Assembly (NCBI GenBank): GCA_030065775.1 | Contig: JASJDL010000009.1 | Coordinates: 1 to 32,047, forward strand | Direction of reading: 5' to 3' | DNA: 32,047 bases | Source of the DNA: Flavobacteriaceae bacterium | GTDB taxonomy: Bacteria; Bacteroidota; Bacteroidia; Flavobacteriales; Flavobacteriaceae | In this document: one piece after another, positions 15,374 to 24,143 of the stretch | Layout: every line of letters begins with the position of its first letter | Position numbering within the stretch: the first letter of the stretch is position 1 | The notes under the pieces: generated by a model | The model's database searches: none | What the model was told of the DNA's origin: nothing | Seen by the model: only the letters and a program-made list of their open reading frames with translations | Made by a program: the position numbers and the translations under genes

Positions 15374-15389
15374 ACGAAAACCTTTTCGT
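15374..15389. promoter_or_regulatory. Operator-like inverted repeat 1 upstream of susC
   Basis: ACGAAAA and TTTTCGT are perfect 7-base arms around CC. It shares ACGAAA-N4-TTTCGT with the repeat at 15405-15420, and the two centres are 31 bp apart. It is probably a binding site for a dimeric regulator of the susC operon; the regulator is not encoded in the window. Confidence 0.6.
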
Positions 15390-15404
15390 AATAAAGTTAT
15401 TAAC

Positions 15405-15420
15405 ACGAAATCGATTTCGT
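15405..15420. promoter_or_regulatory. Operator-like inverted repeat 2 upstream of susC
   Basis: ACGAAATCGATTTCGT is a perfect 16-bp palindrome with a central CG, the format favoured by LacI/GalR-type repressors. It lies 178 bases before the susC ATG and three helical turns from the first copy, so two dimers would sit on the same face of the DNA. Confidence 0.65.
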
Positions 15421-15540
15421 ATGTTCAATAAAATTTAATTTAAAGTTAAATTTTTGTAGTTTCCATCTCGAAAACTTAAGAATTTAATAATTCGACCTCT
15501 AAACAATTGAGTTATTCTTAATTTTAAGGGGTTGATTTTA

Positions 15541-15564
15541 AACTATCTACATGTGTAAATAGTT
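15541..15564. promoter_or_regulatory. 24-bp imperfect dyad in the susC leader
   Basis: Arms AACTATCTACA and TGTAAATAGTT pair at 10 of 11 positions around TG, ending 33 bases before the susC start and followed by TTTAAA. Its sequence is unrelated to the ACGAAA repeats, so it may bind a second regulator or, as RNA, form a weak leader hairpin. Confidence 0.45.
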
Positions 15565-15597
15565 TTTAAATTCAAGAATTAACTAATTTAAATAATT

Positions 15598-18594
15598 ATG
15601 AAAGTTAAATTACGCATGCATTTGCTGGCATTATTATGTTTTGCATTATGCTCCAGTGCACTTATTGCACAACAAACCGTAACCGGTACGGTTACAGGTG
15701 AAGACGGACCACTACCCGGTGTAAGCGTCGTTATTAAAGGAACATCTCAGGGTACTGAGACAGATTTTGATGGGCTTTACACCCTCAATAATGTTCCATC
15801 AGACGCTACGTTGGTGTTTAGCTTTATCGGTTACAGAACTACCGAAATAGCAGTTGATGGTAGGTCTCAAATTGATGTGACTCTGGAAGTGGATGCCCAG
15901 GCCTTAGACGAAGTAGTCGTCGTAGGTTACGGTTCTACTACCCGTAAGGAGGTAACAACGGCTGTTACGTCTGTGAGTACGGAAGACTTCAACCAGGGTG
16001 TAATTCAGGAACCTACGCAATTACTGCAAGGTAAGGTAGCCGGTTTGACCATCTACAATAAAGGTGGGGACCCGAATACAGCGGCCACAGTCCGTTTAAG
16101 AGGTCTTTCAACTGTCGGAGGTAACACAGAGCCATTAGTTGTCATTGATGGTGTTCTTGGTCAATCGTTGAGTAATGTTGACCCGGCAGATATTGAAAAC
16201 ATTACCGTTTTAAAGGATGGTTCTGCGGCTGCAATTTATGGTACTCGAGGTTCGAGTGGTGTAATCCTGGTAACTACAAAATCGGGTAAAAGCGGACAAC
16301 CATTCACTGTAAATTATAATGGACAATTCTCTACGGCTTCGATTGCAAATGAAATTGATATTATGAATAGAGATGAGTTTTTGGCCGTTGGAGGTACTGA
16401 CTTAGGAAGTGACACAGACTGGAGAGATGAGGTGACGCGTACCGCCTTTACGCAAGTGCACAATATTGCTGCTATTGGTGGTAGTGATGATGCCAACTAT
16501 CGAGTTTCACTAAATTACAGGGATACAGAAGGTATTTTAGAAAATTCAGGGTTTGAGCAGGTCAACGTGAGAGCGAAATTATCTGGTAAAATTTTAAACG
16601 ATAAATTAAAAATCGATTTTAATTCTGCTTTGACACAACGTGATAGTGACTTTGGATTCAATGAAGCCCTACGTTATGCTGTGTTGTACAACCCAACTGC
16701 CCCAATCTTCGGAGCTGATGCACCTTTCGCATTTAATTCAGATCAATTCGGTGGTTATTTTGAAACGTTAGGTTTATTTGACAGTTTTAACCCTGTTTCA
16801 ATCGCAGAGCAAAATAGAAATACGGGGGCGAGAAGCATTCTAAATTACAGTGTTGATTTAAGATACAACTTCTCGGATGAGTTGTCTGCCCAATTGAGCA
16901 TAGGTCAGCAAAATGAAAAAAATAGAAACAGAGAATACTATCCTACTACTGCCTTCTTTAGAGGAAATGCCTTAAGTCCGTTTAGAAAAGGTTTGGCGCG
17001 ATTCTTTAGCAACGAAATTGAGAATACAACATTAGAATTATTCGGAACCTGGAATAAAACGTTCAGTGATACATTCACACTAAAACTAACCGGTGGTTAT
17101 TCTTGGCAGGAGACAGATTACAATGAGTACTTCTTATCATTAGGTGACTTCCCTCCTGGTGTTAACTTTAACTTTGATGACGCCATCGAAGTCTCACAGG
17201 ATTTGTTAGAAGCAGGACGTGTTCAGGCGAATAGCGGAAGAAATGATGATGACAGAATTATAGCATTCTTTGCGCGTGCTAACGCAACCATAGACGATGC
17301 TATCTATTTGAATGCTTCGGTGAGACGTGAAGGGTCTACAAGATTTGGTTCTGAAAATCAGTGGGGTGTATTCCCTGCCTTCGCAGTGGGTGCCGACTTA
17401 AATAAGTATTTGGAATTAGACAATGTAAACCTGCTTAAGGTAAGACTAGGTTATGGGGTTACTGGTGCAATTCCACCTCAGCAAGGTCTTGCTCAAACAA
17501 CCTTCAATGTGAGTAACGGTTCGAACGGATTCGGATCAGCGTCCACAGGTTTAGGAAGTAGGGCTCCGAATCCCGATTTACAGTGGGAAGAAAAAAGAGA
17601 ATTGAACCTAGGGTTTGAATTTGCTACAGACCGCTTCTCCGCGACACTAGATTTATATAATAGAGACATCGTTGATTTCATTCAATTGGTGAACGTAGAC
17701 GCCGCAGTATTTGGTTTTTCAACACAATGGCAAAATGCGGGTGAGTTAAATACCCAGGGTATAGAGCTGACAGCAAATTATGATCTAGTCAAAAATGATA
17801 AAGTCACCTATAATACAGGTATTGTATTTAACACTTATACCACAAAACTAGAAAAGAATGTTGGTGGTGATAGAACAACAGGTAATTTAGGAGCTCCAGG
17901 CCAGAATGATACGAACGTAATTCTTGTAAGAGAAGGGCAAGAAGTCGGTCAGATTTGGGGACCGGTATTCACAGGTGAGGTTGATGGAGACGGAACTCCA
18001 ATTTTGGCAGACCTCAACGGAGATGGCGTCTTGGTCACTGATCAAGGTAGTGCCTTAGCCGATGATGCTGACTTTGCTGTATTAGGTAAAGGTTTCCCAG
18101 ATTTTGAAATTGGATGGACGAATCAGGTTACTATAGGTAATTGGGATATCAATGCCTTCTTTAGAGGTGCGTTTGGACATAGTTTAGTAAACGCGTTCCG
18201 TGCGTTTTATGAGCCCAGAATTGGATCGCAGTCATCGTATAACTTTATAAATACTGATTTGGCGAGAGATGATATAAGAACAGCGCAATTTAGTTCCTAC
18301 TATGTTGAGAAAGCTGACTTCTTTAGACTAGATAACTTGTCTGTGGGATATAATTTTGATATTAACAATAGTTATATCAAGAACATTAGAGTATCTCTTG
18401 CAGGTCAAAATGTATTTACGATTACAGATTATACCGGTGCAGATCCTGAGCCAGCTTTACAAGATTTTGGTTCGCTCGATAATGCAGGATTTCTCGATAG
18501 AACAAATCCGGATGTGTTAGCACCAGGTATTGACAGACGTTACAACTACTTTGCGTCTCGTACGTTTACGCTTGGTGTAAATATTAACTTTTAA
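15598..18594 (+). CDS. susC: SusC-like TonB-dependent outer-membrane transporter
   Basis: The 998-residue protein is a SusC/RagA family TonB-dependent transporter that imports oligosaccharides through the outer membrane together with its SusD partner. In order: a signal peptide (about 1-24), a CarboxypepD-regulatory-like domain (about 26-105, with TVTGTVTGEDGPLPGVSVVI), the 'DEVVVVGYGS' segment (104-113) typical of the SusC junction before the plug, the plug domain with VRLRGLSTVGGNTEPLVVID and the 'VLKDGSAAAIYGTRGSSGVI' signature, then a long beta-barrel ending in ...TLGVNINF with the terminal Phe. It is followed after 17 bases by susD. Regulatory repeats lie in the 244-base region upstream. 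Substrate specificity is inferred from the adjacent fructose genes, not from SusC itself. Confidence 0.96.
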   Translation: MKVKLRMHLLALLCFALCSSALIAQQTVTGTVTGEDGPLPGVSVVIKGTSQGTETDFDGLYTLNNVPSDATLVFSFIGYRTTEIAVDGRSQIDVTLEVDAQALDEVVVVGYGSTTRKEVTTAVTSVSTEDFNQGVIQEPTQLLQGKVAGLTIYNKGGDPNTAATVRLRGLSTVGGNTEPLVVIDGVLGQSLSNVDPADIENITVLKDGSAAAIYGTRGSSGVILVTTKSGKSGQPFTVNYNGQFSTASIANEIDIMNRDEFLAVGGTDLGSDTDWRDEVTRTAFTQVHNIAAIGGSDDANYRVSLNYRDTEGILENSGFEQVNVRAKLSGKILNDKLKIDFNSALTQRDSDFGFNEALRYAVLYNPTAPIFGADAPFAFNSDQFGGYFETLGLFDSFNPVSIAEQNRNTGARSILNYSVDLRYNFSDELSAQLSIGQQNEKNRNREYYPTTAFFRGNALSPFRKGLARFFSNEIENTTLELFGTWNKTFSDTFTLKLTGGYSWQETDYNEYFLSLGDFPPGVNFNFDDAIEVSQDLLEAGRVQANSGRNDDDRIIAFFARANATIDDAIYLNASVRREGSTRFGSENQWGVFPAFAVGADLNKYLELDNVNLLKVRLGYGVTGAIPPQQGLAQTTFNVSNGSNGFGSASTGLGSRAPNPDLQWEEKRELNLGFEFATDRFSATLDLYNRDIVDFIQLVNVDAAVFGFSTQWQNAGELNTQGIELTANYDLVKNDKVTYNTGIVFNTYTTKLEKNVGGDRTTGNLGAPGQNDTNVILVREGQEVGQIWGPVFTGEVDGDGTPILADLNGDGVLVTDQGSALADDADFAVLGKGFPDFEIGWTNQVTIGNWDINAFFRGAFGHSLVNAFRAFYEPRIGSQSSYNFINTDLARDDIRTAQFSSYYVEKADFFRLDNLSVGYNFDINNSYIKNIRVSLAGQNVFTITDYTGADPEPALQDFGSLDNAGFLDRTNPDVLAPGIDRRYNYFASRTFTLGVNINF

Positions 18595-18611
18595 TTAAAA
18601 ACTTTATAACA

Positions 18612-20231
18612 ATGAAAAGTTTGATAAAATTGACATTCTTATTCAGTATACTATTCTTAGCATATTCATGTACTGATCTAGATGAGGTGTTAGAAGATGA
18701 ATTAACGACGGAGTTCTCCGATCCGGGTGTTGCGGTAATTGAGGGAGCTACTTCTGGAGGAGTTTTTCCACCAGCGGCACTGGTACCATCGTATAATCGA
18801 TTGAGAAACGGTTCTGCAAATCACGGTAGCTATTATTCGGTGCAAACAGTTGCTTCGGATGAGCATGCTATCGGCCAGAAAGGTGGTGACTGGTTTGATG
18901 GAGGTGTTTGGTTACGAATTCATAGGCATACCTATGAATCAGCCAATGGACAAATTAATAATATATGGACCGACGCCTATGGAGGTATCAGCGAAGTAAA
19001 TTTAGCCATTGCAAGCGGTGCATTATCGGCTGCTGAACTTGCGCAGGCGAAAGTGATTCGTGCTTTCTTCTATTGGAGGCTGTTAGATAATTTTGGAAGA
19101 GTGAAATTAGTGACAGAATCGGCCGCTGACCCACCTCAATCGAGTAGAGTTGATGTTTTCAACTTTGTTGAGAGTGAATTACTAGATGCGATTGGAATCG
19201 GCGCTGTTACTGGGAGTATGGATTTATCAGCAAGCCCATTGGGTACTGCGGCGCAGCCGTATATCGTGAACCAATATGGTGCCTTGTCATTTCTAGCGAA
19301 ATTATACTTAAACGCAGAGGTATATACAGGTGTTGCCCGATTCCAGGAAGCTGACTGGGCAGCGAGTTACGTAATAGATAATGGTCCCTACATGTTGAGT
19401 GACGCGAGTATTTCAGTTCCTAACTTGGCGAAAAGGCCAGACGTTGCTTCTGACCCTGATGAGTTAACTGGTTATGCTGCCGCATTTGCTCCGAATAATC
19501 AATTCAACCCTGAAATGATCTGGTCGATTTATTATGATGAGACTTTTCCAAATGATCAACCTCAGATGAACTTTGTACAAATGCACTTGCACTATAGTTC
19601 TCAGTTGACCTATGCTTTAGATGAGCAACCATGGAATGGATATCAGGTATTAGAGGAATTCTACAATAGTTACGAAAACGGTGATGCCAGAAAAACAGCG
19701 AACTTCTTGGTTGGACCGCAATCTGATTTTGGAGGATCGGCTTTATTAGATTTCGCCTCTGATGATCCTGACCTGGTAGTTGATTATACACCAGCTATTA
19801 ATGAATTAGAGCCAAACTCAATTCGTCAAAGCGGTGTTAGACAAAATAAATTCAGTTACCAATTGTTTAGTAGAAGAAGTATGAACAATGATTACCCATT
19901 ATTCAGATTAGGTTATGTTCATTTAATTCGAGCTGAAGCAAGAGCAAGAGAGGCCGGAGACTGGAGTCTGGCTGAACCCGATGTAACTGCTATTAGAGCA
20001 AGAGCAGGATTAGGCGCATTGCCTTCTATTACAGCTGACAGCTTCTTTGATGAATTAGGTAGAGAAATGTTCTTGGAATCTGACCGTAGAACAAGTTTGG
20101 TTCGTTTTGGTAAATATGGTGATGCATGGTGGGAGAAAGCTGCTAGTGCAGACTTTAGAACTGTATTCCCAATTCCTCAGAATCAGATTGATGCTTCCGG
20201 AGGTACTTTAACACAAAACCCAGGATACTAA
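18612..20231 (+). CDS. susD: SusD-like surface glycan-binding lipoprotein (RagB/SusD)
   Basis: The 539-residue lipoprotein (signal ending LAYSC, Cys20) is the SusD partner that caps SusC and binds the sugar outside the cell. The residues after Cys20 are strongly acidic (TDLDEVLEDE), like the lipoprotein export signals that send Bacteroidota lipoproteins to the surface. Family marks are the TPR-like helical segments (WTDAYGGISEVNLAIA; LAQAKVIRAFFYWRLLDNFGRV), the C-terminal RagB/SusD segment (NDYPLFRLGYVHLIRAEARAR) and the ending FPIPQNQIDASGGTLTQNPGY, which closely follows the family consensus. The gene ends 23 bases before a strong terminator, which separates susCD from the downstream FG-GAP genes. 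Confidence 0.96.
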   Translation: MKSLIKLTFLFSILFLAYSCTDLDEVLEDELTTEFSDPGVAVIEGATSGGVFPPAALVPSYNRLRNGSANHGSYYSVQTVASDEHAIGQKGGDWFDGGVWLRIHRHTYESANGQINNIWTDAYGGISEVNLAIASGALSAAELAQAKVIRAFFYWRLLDNFGRVKLVTESAADPPQSSRVDVFNFVESELLDAIGIGAVTGSMDLSASPLGTAAQPYIVNQYGALSFLAKLYLNAEVYTGVARFQEADWAASYVIDNGPYMLSDASISVPNLAKRPDVASDPDELTGYAAAFAPNNQFNPEMIWSIYYDETFPNDQPQMNFVQMHLHYSSQLTYALDEQPWNGYQVLEEFYNSYENGDARKTANFLVGPQSDFGGSALLDFASDDPDLVVDYTPAINELEPNSIRQSGVRQNKFSYQLFSRRSMNNDYPLFRLGYVHLIRAEARAREAGDWSLAEPDVTAIRARAGLGALPSITADSFFDELGREMFLESDRRTSLVRFGKYGDAWWEKAASADFRTVFPIPQNQIDASGGTLTQNPGY

Positions 20232-20245
20232 ACGAAAGTTTTTTC

Positions 20246-20253
20246 TATATTTG
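20246..20253 (+). promoter_or_regulatory. -7-like box overlapping the susD terminator
   Basis: TATATTTG matches TAnnTTTG and ends one base before the terminator stem. Transcription starting about 7 bases downstream would begin inside the left arm of the hairpin and so remove the terminator. Directly upstream, 20232-20247 reads ACGAAA-GTTT-TTTCTA, 10 of 12 arm positions of the susC operator. There is no TTG at -33; low support. Confidence 0.3.
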
Positions 20254-20254
20254 A

Positions 20255-20286
20255 GGGTTGCTCTACATGAGCAACCCTTTTTTTTT
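20255..20286 (+). terminator. Strong terminator after susD, abutting next start codon
   Basis: GGGTTGCTC and GAGCAACCC form a perfect 9-bp stem around TACAT, followed by nine T. The ATG of the next gene begins one base after the T run, so little or no leader is left if the hairpin ends transcription. Partial readthrough would lower expression of the downstream genes relative to susCD. Confidence 0.92.
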
Positions 20287-20287
20287 G

Positions 20288-23200
20288 ATGATGTGCCGAT
20301 TTATAAGTTTATTCATTGTTCTTTTATCAATTTCATGCACTACTAATGAAAATACAGAACAGACCTTGTTTGTACTGAAAGATGCATCAACCGGGATTGA
20401 TTTTAACAATTCATTGACCTATACCGAACGCTTTAACCCATATACCTACAGAAATTTTTACAACGGCGGTGGGGTCGCTATTGGTGACATTAATAATGAT
20501 GGACTCGAAGATATTTTTTTTACCGGAAATCTTGTCGATAATAAATTATATATAAACAAAGGAGATTGGCAATTTGAGGATATTACTAAAACTGCAGGAG
20601 TTTCTTGTCCGAATGTATGGTCGACTGGAGCCACATTCGCAGATGTTAATGGCGATGGTTTTCTCGATATATACGTGTGTAAGTCTGGCCCTCCGGGGGG
20701 AACGAATCGTCATAACGAGCTATTTATAAATAATGGTGACCTTACCTTTACAGAAGCCTCAAAAGAATACGGCTTAGCCATTGAAGGCCTATCAGTTCAC
20801 GCTGCATTCTTCGACTATGACAAGGATGGTGATCTAGACGTCTACATCTTAAATAATTCTATTAAATCTATAGGAAATTTCGACTTGGTAAAAGATCAGC
20901 GCACAATTCCTGATGAAACCGGCAGCGGAAATAAATTCTTAAGAAATGACAATGGTAAATTCATCGATATCACTCAAGATGCTGGTGTATATTCAAGTAA
21001 GATCGGATTCGGACTAGGAATTACACTTGGCGACTTCAATAATGACCACTGGATAGATATTTTTATCTCCAATGATTTTTTTGAAAAAGATTATTTATAT
21101 ATCAATAATAAAAAAGGAGGGTTCACCGAAGAATTAGAAAATCGTTTTGAATCTATCTCCATGGGTGCTATGGGCGCTGATTTTGCCGATCTGGATAACG
21201 ATTTGAATAATGATCTTTTTGTTACAGAAATGCTGCCCAGATCTTTAGAACGGCAAAAAGTGAAAATAGTTTTTGAGTCTTGGGATAAGCAGCAGGTTGC
21301 CAAACGACAAGGCTATTTTAATCAATATTCACGAAATACCCTACAAAGGAATTTAGGAGACGGTTCATTCGTTGAGCTAGGAAGACAGGCCAACGTCTCC
21401 GCTACTGAATGGAGCTGGAGTGCTTTATTATTTGATATGAATAATGATGGAACAAGAGATATTTTCGTCAGTAATGGAATCTATAAGGACTTGTTAGATA
21501 GAGACTACCTAACATATGAAGCAAATGAAGAGACCATACGTAATAGAATAAATAGTGATGAAAAAGAGGTGATCAAAAAGTTAATTGATGCGATGCCCTC
21601 TAAAGCAGTATCAAATGCGGTATATCAAAATAAAGGGAGCTTTGAATTTGAAGAAAAAGCTCTGGAATGGGGCTTGGCCACACCAAGTTTTAGCAATGGA
21701 AGTGCTTATGGTGATCTCGATAATGACGGAGATCTGGATCTGGTCGTTAACAACGTGAACATGCCTTCTTTTATCTATCAAAATAAAACCGATACGCTCT
21801 CGAATAGAAGTATCACTATACAATTAGCCCAGAAAAATAGTAATCCTAGTGCAATTGGTGCAAAAGTTGTGATTTACTATGATGGCCATAAAAAAATATA
21901 TGGTGAAAATTTCACTTCAAAAGGTTTTCAAAGTAGTACACCTTCAAAAATTCACTTTGGGGTTGGTGAAGCGTCTAAAATAGATTCACTCTGGGTTCAA
22001 TGGCCTGATGGCAATTCTTCCTTTCATAGCAATTTAGCAACAAATAGACTGCATACCCTATACTACCCTTCTATCAAAAGCAAAAATGATTTTTTGAATT
22101 CCGGAAAAGACAATCACCAGCTCCAGAAAATAGAAACCATTGCAAATCACACACATGTTGAAAATAAATATATCGATTTTAACAATGAGCGTTTATTACC
22201 TCAAATGTATAGCAACGAAGGGCCCGCATTAGCCTGTGAAGATCTCAATCATGATGGAGTTACGGATTTTTTTATTGGCGGTGCCAAAAATCAGACGGCA
22301 AATCTATTCTTGTCTTCACCACAAGGATATACTAAAATAGATGAGCCATTTCAGAAAGATATCGGCTCAGAAGACGTTGAAGCCACATTTTTTGATGCAG
22401 ATAATGACGGCGACCTCGATCTTTATGTTTGCCATGGAGGTAAAGCCTTTTCACCACACTCTGCTGATCTGCACGATAGTTATTACAGGAATGAAAATAA
22501 TTCTTTTATCAAATCTGAGATAAAATTCCCAAAACCGATCAGTTCGGCTGTAGCAGTAGCCTCAGATTATGACAATGATGGTGACCAAGATCTCTTTGTT
22601 GGCGAACGCTATAAGACGAATTTATATGGACAGCCAGGATCAGGATATTTGCTTCAAAATGACGGAGACGGAAATTTTGAAGTCATAGACATAGAAGCGT
22701 TCAAAAATATAGGCATGATAACCGATGCTGTATGGCTCGATATCAATAAAGATGGCTGGCAAGATCTTATTATTGCTGGAGAATGGATGCCTTTAAAGAT
22801 TTATATAAATGAGCAATCAGAATTTAAAGATAAAACCCTTGAATACGGACTGAAAAATTCATCAGGCCTATGGACCACGATAGCACTAAAAGACATTGAT
22901 AACGACGGAGATCAGGACATCATCGCAGGTAATATCGGATTGAACACATTTTTAGCACCCGAAATGCGAATGTACATCTCTGATTTTGACCAAAACGGAT
23001 TTAAAGAACAGCTAATTTGTAAAAAAATAAATGGCAAGTACTACCCTATTGTTGATAAAGATGAATTGATCTCACAAATTCCTCCCTTAAAGAAGAAGTT
23101 ATTATATTATAAAGACTATGCAAGAGCCGACATCAACGCGATTTTCGGTAAGGAGCGCATAGATAACACCTTTTATTTAGCTGTAAATATGTTGGAAAGT

Positions 23201-23551
23201 ACCATATTTTATAATGAAAATAATAAATTTGAGCCCAGAAAACTACCTTCGGAAGTTCAATATGCTCCCGTTTATGCAATTACATCATCAGATATAGATG
23301 GCGATGGGCAAATAGATTTAATTTTTGGAGGAAATCAATATTTAGTAAAACCGCAATTTGGAAAGTATGATGCTTCAAAAGGATGGTGGGTAAAAGGACC
23401 TTTTCATAAGGACATTTCTGAATATCAGGTGAACACATTAAATATCCGAGGCCAAATAAGGGAATTAAATTGGTTGACACATAACAACAGTAAGATACTA
23501 ATAGTCGCAAAAAATAATGACAAAACAGCATTTTATAAGTACAAGGATTAA
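20288..23551 (+). CDS. FG-GAP/VCBS repeat lipoprotein with ASPIC/UnbV domain (paralogue 1)
   Basis: The 1087-residue lipoprotein has Cys17 after LSIS; the start is ATG at 20288 or 20291, since upstream codons lie in the terminator. A first FG-GAP region holds repeated calcium-type loops (DINNDGLED, DVNGDGFLD, DYDKDGDLD, DMNNDGTRD, DLDNDGDLD). An ASPIC/UnbV domain follows at about 505-585 (IGAKVVIYYDG, GFQSSTPSKIHFGVG, WVQWPDG). A second FG-GAP region has DADNDGDLD, DYDNDGDQD, DIDNDGDQD and DIDGDGQID. The architecture suggests two calcium-stabilised beta-propellers held by the ASPIC domain, similar to CRTAC1-type proteins; no biochemical role is established. Downstream of susCD it takes the place of a surface glycan-binding protein, which is my inference for its role. 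It overlaps the next gene by 35 bp. Confidence 0.9.
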   Translation: MMCRFISLFIVLLSISCTTNENTEQTLFVLKDASTGIDFNNSLTYTERFNPYTYRNFYNGGGVAIGDINNDGLEDIFFTGNLVDNKLYINKGDWQFEDITKTAGVSCPNVWSTGATFADVNGDGFLDIYVCKSGPPGGTNRHNELFINNGDLTFTEASKEYGLAIEGLSVHAAFFDYDKDGDLDVYILNNSIKSIGNFDLVKDQRTIPDETGSGNKFLRNDNGKFIDITQDAGVYSSKIGFGLGITLGDFNNDHWIDIFISNDFFEKDYLYINNKKGGFTEELENRFESISMGAMGADFADLDNDLNNDLFVTEMLPRSLERQKVKIVFESWDKQQVAKRQGYFNQYSRNTLQRNLGDGSFVELGRQANVSATEWSWSALLFDMNNDGTRDIFVSNGIYKDLLDRDYLTYEANEETIRNRINSDEKEVIKKLIDAMPSKAVSNAVYQNKGSFEFEEKALEWGLATPSFSNGSAYGDLDNDGDLDLVVNNVNMPSFIYQNKTDTLSNRSITIQLAQKNSNPSAIGAKVVIYYDGHKKIYGENFTSKGFQSSTPSKIHFGVGEASKIDSLWVQWPDGNSSFHSNLATNRLHTLYYPSIKSKNDFLNSGKDNHQLQKIETIANHTHVENKYIDFNNERLLPQMYSNEGPALACEDLNHDGVTDFFIGGAKNQTANLFLSSPQGYTKIDEPFQKDIGSEDVEATFFDADNDGDLDLYVCHGGKAFSPHSADLHDSYYRNENNSFIKSEIKFPKPISSAVAVASDYDNDGDQDLFVGERYKTNLYGQPGSGYLLQNDGDGNFEVIDIEAFKNIGMITDAVWLDINKDGWQDLIIAGEWMPLKIYINEQSEFKDKTLEYGLKNSSGLWTTIALKDIDNDGDQDIIAGNIGLNTFLAPEMRMYISDFDQNGFKEQLICKKINGKYYPIVDKDELISQIPPLKKKLLYYKDYARADINAIFGKERIDNTFYLAVNMLESTIFYNENNKFEPRKLPSEVQYAPVYAITSSDIDGDGQIDLIFGGNQYLVKPQFGKYDASKGWWVKGPFHKDISEYQVNTLNIRGQIRELNWLTHNNSKILIVAKNNDKTAFYKYKD

Positions 23552-24131
23552 TTTCAATTTGCTTATTACCTTTGTGCTGACTTTAACTATTATGAATAGT
23601 TGTAAAAAGTCCGCTTATACAGAATTGGTGAGAGCAGAGTTAGCTACAGAGGTCATCAATGATTCTCTCAAATTCGGATTAAAATTAGGAGTCCCTCGTC
23701 AACATTTTTATGACATCTGTTGGCAACTAAATAAAGAACAAAAAGTGAAGCAAGGGCCATTGAATAATTTCGTAGAATACAAGCTTCCAACAAAAAACAA
23801 AGACCGTGTGGAAGAACGAATAACGATGCTTTTCTACGGCATATTTGATGAGGAAAAAATTATGACCGGTCTCGATATGAAATTTTATTTTGATGCCTGG
23901 TCTCCATGGAATAAATCACTACATGCTGACAAGCTCATACCGGTTGTAAAAGACACCTTATTGTCGTGGTACCCTGGAAACAACTTCATTCCAATCACGC
24001 TAAAGAAAAGTGATAAAGAAGTTCTGATTAAAGTAGATGGAAATCGTCGCATACTCATAGAATCTCCCAAGGATAGTAGACAGCTAGATGTCAGAATCGA
24101 TGACCTAAGGTATGTTGAAGGCATTAATTAA
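23517..24131 (+). CDS. 204-residue lipoprotein of unknown family
   Basis: The predicted protein has a lipoprotein-type signal (FNLLITFVLTLTIMNSC, Cys29) and a mature domain of about 175 residues without recognised motifs. Segments such as KFGLKLGVPRQHFYDICWQLN and ITMLFYGIFDEEKIMTGLDMKFYFDAW suggest a mixed alpha/beta fold. The start at 23517 overlaps the preceding gene by 35 bp. The next ATG (23592) would leave only three residues before the Cys, so 23517 is preferred even though its n-region is long. It lies between two FG-GAP/ASPIC paralogues in one operon, so it may be a partner or chaperone of those proteins. I do not recognise it. Confidence 0.75.
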   Translation: MTKQHFISTRINFNLLITFVLTLTIMNSCKKSAYTELVRAELATEVINDSLKFGLKLGVPRQHFYDICWQLNKEQKVKQGPLNNFVEYKLPTKNKDRVEERITMLFYGIFDEEKIMTGLDMKFYFDAWSPWNKSLHADKLIPVVKDTLLSWYPGNNFIPITLKKSDKEVLIKVDGNRRILIESPKDSRQLDVRIDDLRYVEGIN

Positions 24132-24143
24132 TCGAATACACGT

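Noticed and set aside
15374-15389. Hairpin as the terminator of the fructokinase gene
   Set aside because: The stem is AT-rich with only a 2-base centre and no T run; the shared sequence with the repeat at 15405 indicates a binding site instead.
20258-20287. Upstream TTG start adding ten residues to the first FG-GAP protein
   Set aside because: Those codons lie inside the terminator stem and T run and would displace the lipoprotein signal; ATG at 20288/20291 fits.
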